A DNA stretch of 64,000 nucleotides from Lolium rigidum (lineage: Eukaryota > Streptophyta > Magnoliopsida > Poales > Poaceae). The position numbers and the translations under genes were made by a program. Position 1 is the stretch's first letter. The number at the start of each line of letters is the position of its first letter. The DNA is taken from contig NC_061514.1 of assembly GCF_022539505.1 (NCBI RefSeq), positions 217,023,837-217,087,836 on the forward strand, in the 5' to 3' direction. Shown here piece after piece: positions 54,933 to 64,000 of the stretch. A model generated the notes under the pieces. The model did no database searches. It saw only the letters and a program-made list of their open reading frames with translations, and was not told the DNA's origin.

Positions 54933-54950
54933 TCCCCGGCAACGGCGCCA
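54933..54950 (-). promoter_or_regulatory. S2 primer-binding site
   Basis: The minus strand reads TGGCGCCGTTGCCGGGGA, the same as in A1, ten bases from the LTR end. Confidence 0.85.
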
Positions 54951-54960
54951 GAAATTTGCT

Positions 54961-56562
54961 TGATGCGTGTAGCTGACACGTCCGTTGGGAACCCCAAGAG
55001 GAAGGTGTGATGCGCACAGCGGCAAGTTTCCCTCGGTAAGAAACCAAGGTTTAATCGAACCAGTAGGAGTCAAGAAGCACGTTGAAGGTTGATGGCGGCG
55101 GGATGTAGTGCGGCGCAACACCGGAGATTCCGGCGCCAACGTGGAACCCGCACAACACAACCAAAGTACTTTGCCCCAACGAAACAGTGAGGTTGTCAAT
55201 CTCACCGGCTTGCTGTAACAAAGGGTTAACCGTATTGTGTGGAAGATGATTGTTTGCAAGAAAACAGTAAAGAACAAGTATTGCAAGCAGATTTGTATTT
55301 CAGTATAAAAGAATGGACCGGGGTCCACAGTTCACTAGAGGTGTCTCTCCCATAAGATAAAAGCATGTTGGGTGAACAAATTACGGTCGGGCAATTGACA
55401 AATAGAGAGGGCATAACAATGCACATACATGTCATGATAAATATAGTGAGATTTAATTGGGCATTACGACAAAGTACATAGACCGCCATCCGAGCATGCA
55501 TCTATGCCTAAAAAGTCCACCTTCGAGGTTATCATCCGAACCCCTTCCAGTATTAAGTTGCAAAGCAACGGACAATTGCATTAAGTATGGTGCGTAATGT
55601 AATCAACAACTACATCCTTAGACATAGCATCAATGTTTTATCCCTAGTGGCAACAGGACATCCACAACCTTAGAACTTTCCGTCACTCGTCCCGGATATC
55701 AATGGAGGCATGAACCCACTATCGAGCATAAATACTCCCTCTTGGAGTTAAGAGCAAAAACTTGGCCGAGCCTCTACTAATAACGGAGAGCATGCAAGAT
55801 CATAAACAACACATAGGTAATAACTTGATAATTAACATAACATAGTATTCTCTATCCATCGGATCCCGACAAACACAACATATAGCATTACGGATAGATG
55901 ACCTTGATCATGTTAGGCAGCTCACAAGATCCAACAATGAAGCACAATGAGGAGAAGACAACCATCTAGCTACTCGTTATGGACCCATAGTCCAGGGGTG
56001 AACTACTCACTCATCACTCCGGAGGCGACCATGGCGGTGAAGAGTCCTCCGGGAGATGAATCCCCTCTCCGGCAGGGTGCCGGAGGAGATCTCCGGAATC
56101 CCCCGAGATGGGATTGGCGGCGGCGGCGTCTCTGGAAGGTTTTCCGTATCGTGGCTCTCGGTGCGGGGGTTTCGCGACGGAGGCTTTAAGTAGGCGAAAG
56201 GGCAACGCGGGGGGCCACACGAGGGCCCCACACCATAGGTCGGCGCGGCCAGGGCCTGGGCCGCGCCGCCCTAGTGTGGCGGCGCCTCGTGGCCCCACTT
56301 CGACCCCTCTTCGGTCTTCTGGAAGCTTCGTGGCAAAATAGGACCCCGGGCGTTGATTTCGTCCAATTCCGAGAATATTTCGTTACTAGGATTTACGAAA
56401 CCAAAAACAGCAGAAAACAACGAATCGGCTCTTCGGCATCTTGTTAATAGGTTAGTTCCAAAAAATGCACGAATATGACATAAAGTGTGCATAAAACATG
56501 TAGATATCATCAATAATGTGGCATGGAACATAAGAAATTATCGATACGTCGGAGACGTATCA
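54961..56562 (-). repeat. S2 middle LTR (1602 bp)
   Basis: On the minus strand TGATACGTCTCC at 56562 to CTACACGCATCA at 54961. It differs from the left LTR by scattered substitutions (several in the first 100 bp). Confidence 0.92.
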
Positions 56563-57900
56563 GCATCCCCAAGCTTAGTTCCGCTCGTCCCGAGCAGGTA
56601 AAACGATAACAAAGATAATTTCTGAAGTGACATGCCATCATAACCTTGATCATACTATTTGTAAACATATGTAATGAATGCAGCGATCAAAACAATGGTA
56701 ATGACATGAGTAAACAAGTGAATCATAAAGCAAAGACTTTTCATGAATAGTACTTCAAGACAAGCATCAATAAGTCTTGCATAAGAGTTAACTCATAAAG
56801 CAATAAATCAAAGTAAAGGTATTGAAGCAACACAAAGGAAGATTAAGTTTCAGCGGTTGCTTTCAACTTGTAACATGTATATCTCATGGATAATTGTCAA
56901 CATAGAGTAATATAACAAGTGCAATATGCAAGTATGTAGGAATCAATGCACAGTTCACACAAGTGTTTGCTTCTTGAGGTGGAGAGAGATAGGTGAACTG
57001 ACTCAACATAAAAGTAAAAAGAATGGTCCTTCAAAGAGGAAAGCATCGATTGCTATATTTGTGCTAGAGCTTTTATTTTGAAAACATGAAACAATTTTGT
57101 CAACAGTAGTAATAAAGCATATGAGTTATGTAAATTATATCTTACAAGTTGCAAGCCTCATGCATAGTATACTAATAGTGCCCGCACCTTGTCCTAATTA
57201 GCTTGGACTACCGGATCATCGCAATACACATGTTTTAACCAAGTGTCACAATGGGGTACCTCCATGCCGCCTGTACAAAGGTCTAAGGAGAAAGCTCGCA
57301 TTTTGGATTTCTCGCTTTTGATTATTCTCAACTTAGACATCCATACCGGGACAACATGGACAACAGATAATGGACTCCTCTTTAATGCATAAGCATGTGG
57401 CAACAATTATTATTCTCATATGAGATTGAGGATATATGTCCAAAACTGAAACTTCCACCATGAATCATGGCTTTAGTTAGCGGCCCAATGTTCTTCTCTA
57501 ACAATATGCATGCTCCAACCATAAAGGTGGTAGATCTCTCTTACTTCGGACAAGACGGACATGCATAGCAACTCACATGATGTTCAACAAAGGGTAGTTG
57601 ATGGCGTCCCCAGAAGCATGGTTATCGCACAACAAGCAACTTAATAAGAGATAAAGTGCATAAGTACATATTCAATACCACAATAGTTTTTAAGCTATTT
57701 GTCCCATGAGCTATATATTGCAAAGGCGAATGATGGAATTTTAAAGGTAGCACTCAAGCAATTTACTTTGGAATGGCGGATAAATACCATGTAGTAGGTA
57801 GGTATGGTGGACACAAATGGCATAGTGGTTGGCTCAAGGATTTTGGATGCATGAGAAGTATTCCCTCTCGATACAAGGTTTAGGCTAGCAAGGTTATTTG
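56563..57900 (-). other. S2 second interior, truncated
   Basis: Near-identical to 51272-52615; it stops at GGTTATTTGAA and jumps into an LTR, so gag, PBS and the rest are deleted. No coding sequence. Confidence 0.85.
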
Positions 57901-58366
57901 AATCCCCCGAGATGGGATTGGCGGCGGCGGCGTCTCTAGAAGGTTTTCCGTATCGTGGCTCTCGGTATTGGGGGTTTCGCGACGGAGGCTTTAAGTAGGC
58001 GAAAGGGCAACGCGGGGGGCCACACGAGGGCCCCACACCATAGGTCGGCGCGGCCAGGTCCTGGGCCGCGCCGCCCTAGTGTGGCGGCGCCTCGTGGCCC
58101 CACTTCGACTCCTCTTCGGTCTTCTGGAAGCTTCGTGGCAAAATAGGACCCTGGGCGTTGATTTCGTCCAATTCCGAGAATATTTCGTTACTAGGATTTC
58201 TGAAACCAAAAACAGCAGAAAACAAGAATCGGCTCTTCGGCATCTTGTTAATAGGTTAGTTCCAGAAAATGCACGAATATGACATAAAGTGTGCATAAAA
58301 CATGTAGATATCATCAATAATGTGGCATGGAACATAAGAAATTATCGATACGTCGGAGACGTATCA
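57901..58366 (-). repeat. S2 right LTR, U3 part only
   Basis: It matches the TGATACG-proximal 466 bp of the other LTRs. The junction with the interior shares GAA, a 3-bp microhomology. Confidence 0.9.
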
Positions 58367-58425
58367 CCCACTTTTGACAATAGACTTTTCGTTTGGTTCT
58401 TCCATTTGGCTTTCCACATCCATAC

Positions 58426-61400
58426 CTATAGCGACTTCACCTTTTAAGGTGCCGGCTCTGTGCGTATATGTGCTAGTCCCTGGATCAATCGCTAGCATAC
58501 ACAGTACAAGATGTAATACCAAGAAACAAAGGTCTTTATTACATCATATGATCCAGAATTTACATAAAAGATTACAAATTGCATAGCACAAGGCTAGCAT
58601 ATCATCAGAGTTTCACAACGAATAAACATAGACAGCATGGAGTCCTTCGTCTTCATGTGCCACAGGCGAGCATGTTGAGGATAGACTCGTAACCCCTAAC
58701 GTTCCCTTACTCATCGACTGAAAAACCTGCAACATGATACGTTGCAGCCACGAATGGTCAATACATTTGAATTGTATTGGCAAGGACACTTTTGTGGACT
58801 CAAAAGGCATCCTACACCTACGTGCACATCTGGCAGGTAGAGCTCAGGTTCATTTTGCATAAAGCCAAATTTTCCCTATCATTTATCAAAACATTTTCTT
58901 TCAATCTAATTAAGAGTAACATTGGTAAATCCCCAATGTACCAATTAACAGTAACATTGGTAAAGCCCCAATGTACCTTGCTATCCTTGTTCACCCACCA
59001 AATTTTATTTAAGAAATTGGGATGAGGAGATCTTCGAACAAGTGACTTGTCAGTTCGCTCAAGTTGTCCATAACCGGGGACACGGCTAAGTACTTAGATT
59101 TTACACTCTCGAGAGGTTGTACACCTTTACCCACATGGCCAGGTCAATCCTTCTACCTCGATGCACATTTTGCTAGAGGACAGGTGTAGACCGTGGCCAA
59201 GACCTTCGTGTGTAATCACCCGAACCATTCCCTAAGGGCCCCGTTCCACCTACGGTATCCCTCTACCACCACCCGGCCCCTAGGATCCGGGTTCATACAA
59301 CATACTTTGTCAAGCCGGAGCCATAGTAGCATGTGGTTGTACGTGAAGCTAATGAGCAAGATTTGTCTACAATCTCTTTAAGCCTGGGTGACTTTCCGCA
59401 TGTGTGCACTAGCACCAGGGTCTTGCCCCCTGATACAGCCACCCTCTCCATAACTCCACCATTCACCCAGGTAATTCATTAAACTTAGTTGTTTTTCCTT
59501 AACCTCTATCAAAACCTTTTTCATGGCATAGCAGGTAACAACTAAATTTAATGGCGGCTAAAGGAGTCTAGGAGTGGTGTAGCTAAACTACTAGGATTTA
59601 TTAGCAGGCATAAAGCATAAACCCTAGACATGTCTACTATAAAAACACTACGGTGCAAGAATTAAAACTGGGACTTTTGGTGTGTGTCACTTGCCTGGTT
59701 AAGGTGAGGAGTTGGTGCAATCTTCACAATCGCACACGTTGCAATCAGCACAACCACAATCTAAAAACAAAATTTTCACTCCATAAACACATAGCAACAT
59801 ATTGACAACCACAAATAAAATATGTATGCAATATGTGGATTAAACATGAACAACAACACACTTAACATGTTCTCTGGTTTTCAACTATATGCATGATGCC
59901 ATGGCAAAATTTTAGTGTTGAATTAATTATTAAAAACATTTCCTATCATTAGAAAAGATCTACAACACTAAACAAATACTACAAGATAAATGTATAGGTA
60001 ACATTTTTATTTTCTAATGCTACTGTACAGGGGGTTCAAATCTCTGCTAAATGCAAAAGGAATTACTTAAAAATATTTTGTAGAACTATTTATATGGCCA
60101 AAATACTCTATTTGAGTTTCTGCAAAAACTGTGTACAAATATGATGCAAAAGTGCAATATTATGTGTCTACTGTATTCTAAACGTTTTTATGAATCTAGG
60201 GACATCTCATTTGTTAAATTTTGATAAATGGAACTAAAGATATGATTTTTAGAAGTTTCTATGTTTCTCTGTTCAAAATATCCGAAAATGTAAACAGACG
60301 TGACAAGTGGCTGATTCTGGTTGGACAGTACCCTTTCATCTAAGTGATCTAGTGTCAGCCTCAGGATCTAGATCCTATGGTAGCAAGGAAAGAGAAATAA
60401 AATGAAGAAAAGCAATGAGGTTGCTCACGATGGAACACAACGTCGCTGGCGACGTGGCTTCGGTGGTTGACGGCGTCGAAAATCCTCAATGATCCCTGGA
60501 GACAGTGAAGCTGCGTTCGGCTTGACAAGGCGAACTCTATGACGAGGTAGCGGACGTCGAGGTGCAGTAGTTCGCCGGAAATCGCTCGCCGGAGACTACC
60601 GTCGAAATATAGTCGAAATATAGCGTCGTTGCTGTGGTGCACCAAAAATTGTGAATCAAAATCTGAGAGATGCGAAATGAAGAAAGAAAGAGTTTGGTGA
60701 AAACTAGAGGTCAAAAGATCGAATGTGCTCACCGGAATCGAAGATTTAGTGTGATGGTACAGCGGACTTGCGAGCGAAAATTCGAGCAGCCTGGGAGCTC
60801 TCGGGAGGTACCGTTTGAGGGGAAATGAAGAGGAAGATGTGGAGCTTAAGTAGGAAGAAACGGTCCGTCAAATGGTGGCTTAAATCGCCGGAAATCAATT
60901 GGAGAGTAAACAGAAGAAACTGACTGTGAGTTACGTTCGTGTGCTGTGCGACGCTTGGTGCCTGGGCTTGAAGACGACGCTGATGTGGCGGTGGGACCCG
61001 CACATGAGGAAAAAGAGTCGCGGATGCGGACGGTGGTTTGCTGCGCTGCTGCGTCGCGCGAGCGTGCACGCACGCGGACAGGCCGGGCTGCACGAATGAG
61101 TTGCATGGCTGGGTCGCTCATTTGGAGTTTGGCTTGGCCATTTGCCCGCACGCTTTCTTGTTTTTTTTTCTTTACTTCTTTTTCTTTTATGTCTCGTTTT
61201 CTAATTTAGTATTTGAAATTAATTTGAAAACCAAACTTGATCAAAAGTTACTCAAACAAAGTCAGAAAAATACAAATAAAATATCAGTGGATTCCTTATT
61301 CAATTAAGAATATTTTGGAATCATTTTTAAAACATTTTGAAAAAAATATTGAAATTGGCACAAAGGCCTATATGATTTTATTTGCATTACTTCGGGTTTT

Positions 61401-61630
61401 AGGTTTCTTTAACAAAATTTAAAATTTCATTCAAGTTTTTTCCTAGGGAATGCAACGATGCCATGATGCGCATGAATGCAATGCATGCATTTAAAAACTC
61501 CATTTTTGGAAAATAGTTTTAAGTAATAAAAAAAATTATTTCATTGTAAATTTTAAATCAAGACAACCAACCAAGCTTAAATTTTATTTTTATTTCACAT
61601 TTCAAAATTTGGAAAATTTTGGGATGTGAC
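58426..61630 (-). repeat. L1 left LTR (3' LTR, about 3.2 kb)
   Basis: On the minus strand it starts TGTCACATCCC at 61630 and ends GTCGCTATA(G) at about 58426. The plus-strand left edge agrees with the right LTR start at 63121. A tandem pair of about 36 bp (AACATTGGTAAA..CCCCAATGTACC) lies at 58916-58978. The end is not the usual CA. Confidence 0.7.
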
Positions 61631-63107
61631 AGACTACCACTCTTAAAAGGAATCTCGTCCTCGAGATTCGAGAAAGGCTAGAAAGAAAGATGGGTTTGGA
61701 ATGTTCTAGGGTGGGCTACCACCCTTGAAAGAAACTTTTGTAAGTAGTCGTAAGTCTTGGATTTAGGCTAAGCTCATCTCGGTATGAGTTGGCACTGGGT
61801 CATCTTTTGAAATATATGTGGCCTCTCACTTCTTATCCAATGGGGGTTGTTTATTCACATATAATGAACAACATATATCTTCAAGATGGGTCGAGTAGGT
61901 TTTCTTCATAGTTGGGATTCATATGGGTAGGTGGTTAAACTACTTTTGAAACTGATGGGTCACTCATTGGGTCTATCAGGAGGCCAAGATGTGAAAACTT
62001 CATGACATACTTCATCTTTTCCTTCTTGGTATCTTTGACATCCTTCCACCACTCTAAACTAGTTGTTGGATCTTCGATTTCGTTGTAGTCCTACGCTTGG
62101 CAGCACTTGCCTACTATAAAGGTATAATATTTATCCATCCTAAGGTTCAGGTTTATCAGCGACGTCTCACTTGTAGGTATGTCTCTCTAGATTCACAAAG
62201 TCAACATTACGAAAGCGAATAATAAGAGTAGTAGGAATGGTGATCAATCCATTCTGCACCCAGATCATTACTTCGCATTTGATTTATTGAATCTCGTATC
62301 CTAACACTTGGTCAACCTCACAAGTTTGATAAAAATATTCCATGGAGAATTGAATCAATGTTTCAATCCCCATTATTGAACTATTTTGAAAACATTTCTA
62401 TCGATCCTTAACTAGGGTTTTACGTATCTCACATCTTATGCTTCTTCATCTTGATGGGAACCATCATGGTTGGTTTCACTAATGATGTCTTCATGGCGAT
62501 TTGCCGAGAAAACATTTGCTGGGTTTGGTATAGATGATAATAGATAGAAAGATTCTAAAAGGTAGAATTCCTACCCAAACACAGCAGATCAAAACAATTC
62601 AGCAAACAACAATCATCTAACAAACATCAAGAAACATGGTTCAAACACAAACAAACTAGTATGGTCATACCATAATTTGGTAAGATCAATACTTTATTAG
62701 GATATCGCCGGTTCAATAAAAGAGAAGAATGGTGGTCTGGTCTACTTCTATTTTGGATGTTCAAGTTTCTATTCTACTCCATCAGTGTATCTTCGTGTGT
62801 TGTGAAGTCTACATCGAAGTCTTTCTTGAAGTTCTTCATGGGTCTTCCATTAAACCCATCACATGAATCATCACTCTTCATGCTTCAGGGACATGGTCAT
62901 CATTTGTGTTTTTTATTCTTAATGATTTTCAGGAGGCAGGCCATGTAAAGAAAAGAGGGACATTTTTGAAGATGAAATAGGTAAGAATATAAGAATGTTC
63001 AAAATCCAAACATCAACTTAATAAAACTGCATTAGATAGATTGTTCATCATAGGGTCTTCCTATTTCTAATCCAAACCTAGGGTCACGAACCTATGGTCA
63101 ACACAAT
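61631..63107 (-). other. L1 interior, non-coding
   Basis: No ORF resembling gag or pol on either strand. It begins with the PPT at the left and ends with the PBS at the right. Confidence 0.65.
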
Positions 63108-63119
63108 GCTCTGATACCA
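63108..63119 (-). promoter_or_regulatory. L1 primer-binding site
   Basis: The minus strand reads TGGTATCAGAGC, a full initiator-Met match, one base from the LTR. Confidence 0.88.
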
Positions 63120-63120
63120 T

Positions 63121-64000
63121 CTATAGCGACCTCACCTTTTAAGGTGCCGATCTCTGTGCGTATATGTGCTAGTCCCTGGATCAATCGCTAGCACACACAG
63201 TACAAGATGTAATACCAAGAAACAAAGGTCTTTATTACATCGTATGATCCAGAATTTACATAAAAGATTACAAATTGCATAGCACAAGGCTAGCATATCA
63301 TCAGAGTTTCACAACGAATAAACATAGACAGCATGGAGTCCTTCGTCTTCATGTGCCACAGGCGAGCATGTTGAGGATAGACTCGTAACCCCTAACGTTC
63401 CCTTACTCATCGACTGAAAAACCTGCAACATGATACGTTGCAGCCACGAATGGTCAATACATTTGAATTGTATTGGCAATGACACTTTTGTGGACTCAAA
63501 AGGCATCCTACACCTACGTGCACATCTGGCAAGTAGAGCTCACGTTCATTTTGCATAAAGCCAATTTTTCCCTATCATTTATCAAAACATTTTCTTTCAA
63601 TCTAATTAACAGTAACATTGGTAAATCCCCAATGTACCAATTAACAGTAACATTGGTAAAGCCCCAATGTACCTTCCTACTCTTGTTCACCCACCAAATT
63701 TTATTTAAGAAATTGGGATGAGGAGATCTTCGAACAAGTGACTTGTCAGTTCGCTCAAGTTGTCCATAATCGGGGACACGGCTAAGTACTTAGATTTTAC
63801 ACTCTCGAGAGGTTGTACACCTTTACCCACATGGCCAGGTCAATCCTTCTACCTCGATGCACATTTTGCTAGAGGACAGGTGTAGACCGTGGCCGAGACC
63901 TTCTGTGTGTAATCACCCGAACCATTCCCAAAGGACCCCGTTCCACCTACAGTATCCCTCTACCACCACCTGGCCCCTAGGATCCGGGTTCATACAACAT
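63121..64000 (-). repeat. L1 right LTR (5' LTR), cut by the window end
   Basis: 880 bp matching 58426-59310 with roughly 20 differences by eye. It includes the same 36-bp tandem pair and an AATAAAG polyadenylation-like site on the minus strand near 63233. Confidence 0.8.

Larger units (their letters stand above)
49672..58366 (-). mobile_element. S2: multi-LTR family S composite, minus strand
   Basis: LTR (49672-51271), interior (51272-54960), LTR (54961-56562), second interior (56563-57900, truncated), partial LTR (57901-58366). The only duplication is CCCAC, at 49667-49671 and 58367-58371, so the whole array behaves as one insertion. The middle LTR has a PBS on its left and a PPT on its right, so it serves as 5' LTR of one unit and 3' LTR of the next. 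Confidence 0.9.
47949..58425 (+). mobile_element. C3: family C element (LTR 3' part and leader), split by the S composite
   Basis: The remainder of an LTR (47949-48620), a PBS-like site and leader (48621-49671), then the family S composite, then leader continuation 58372-58425 (TTTTGACAATAGACTTTTCG, matching C1 at 23736) cut by the long-LTR element at 58426. No coding part lies in the window. Confidence 0.8.
58426..64000 (-). mobile_element. L1: long-LTR, non-coding (LARD-like) element, minus strand
   Basis: Left LTR 58426-61630, interior 61631-63107, PBS 63108-63119, right LTR from 63121 past the window end. The interior is only about 1.5 kb and shows no gag or pol. The border with the PPT (minus strand TTTTAAGAGTGGTAGTC, then TGTCACATCCC), preceded by CTCGAGGACGAGATTCC, is typical of Tekay-type chromoviruses in grasses, so it may be a non-autonomous derivative of one. 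Confidence 0.75.

Noticed and set aside
60361..61209. Cluster of 65-123 codon frames in a moderately GC-rich patch
   Set aside because: Inside the L1 LTR, without domains; overlapping on both strands.
19597..63119. Short matches to tRNA sequence
   Set aside because: They are primer-binding sites (12-18 bases complementary to tRNA 3' ends) at LTR borders, not tRNA genes; no cloverleaf is present.

Overview
The window is a pile of nested LTR retrotransposons with no host gene that I can support. The families (Athila-type Ty3/gypsy with TGATACGTC LTRs, a Tat-type gypsy, CRM-like gypsy, a Mutator-like element), the degree of nesting and the CCGG-rich, probably methylated DNA fit a large-genome pooid grass (Triticeae or the oat/ryegrass group). 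The sequence alone does not decide the species. Two runs of exactly 100 N (7881-7980, 37846-37945) are scaffold gaps of unknown true size.

Layout, left to right. 1-3904: 3' half of an autonomous CRM-like gypsy (G1, + strand, pol broken). 3905-7880: 3' half of a minus-strand element of 'family S', whose LTR runs TGATACGTCTCC...CATCA and resembles the Triticeae Sabrina/WHAM LTR group (name from memory). After the gap, 7981-12406: 5' half of a minus-strand Tat-type gypsy (RT, protease, gag, PBS, LTR), inserted in a family C LTR fragment (12407-12931) that interrupts the 3' LTR of an Athila element (A1). A1 spans 12932-32539 on the minus strand. It is split by a family S solo LTR (14941-16532) and by a complete family C element (C1, 18753-26423, TSD GTAAT) that cuts the integrase. 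C1 itself holds a 2.25-kb Mutator-like element (20283-22533, 9-bp TSD). 32540-34614 is another family C leader and gag. 34615-36812 is poorly assigned and contains a probable minus-strand LTR with an initiator-Met PBS. 36813-37829 is the 5' end of a family S element. From 37830 on, family C elements are stacked in one another: C3 holds C2a, which holds the complete C2b (39885-46926, TSD TTATC). A multi-LTR family S composite (49672-58366, TSD CCCAC) sits in the C3 leader. 58426-64000 is a minus-strand long-LTR element with a short non-coding interior.

The most interesting material is family C. Its long ORFs carry no functional polymerase, yet their C-terminal thirds align by eye with the RT palm/thumb and the integrase tail of a CRM-like pol such as that of G1. 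The catalytic YFDD has become CLDV or CLDA. The ORFs still read on into the 3' LTR, as in CRM elements. All family C LTRs also end, just before the PBS, in a covarying GGNC-TTA-GNCC hairpin. Family S shows a parallel case: a short element with one intact gag-protease ORF whose protease active site is lost.

Family C and the short family S elements therefore look like non-autonomous passengers that keep RNA signals and a structural protein and depend on autonomous relatives for enzymes. That dependency is inferred; the TSDs, LTR borders, PBS and PPT sites and reading frames are read directly.
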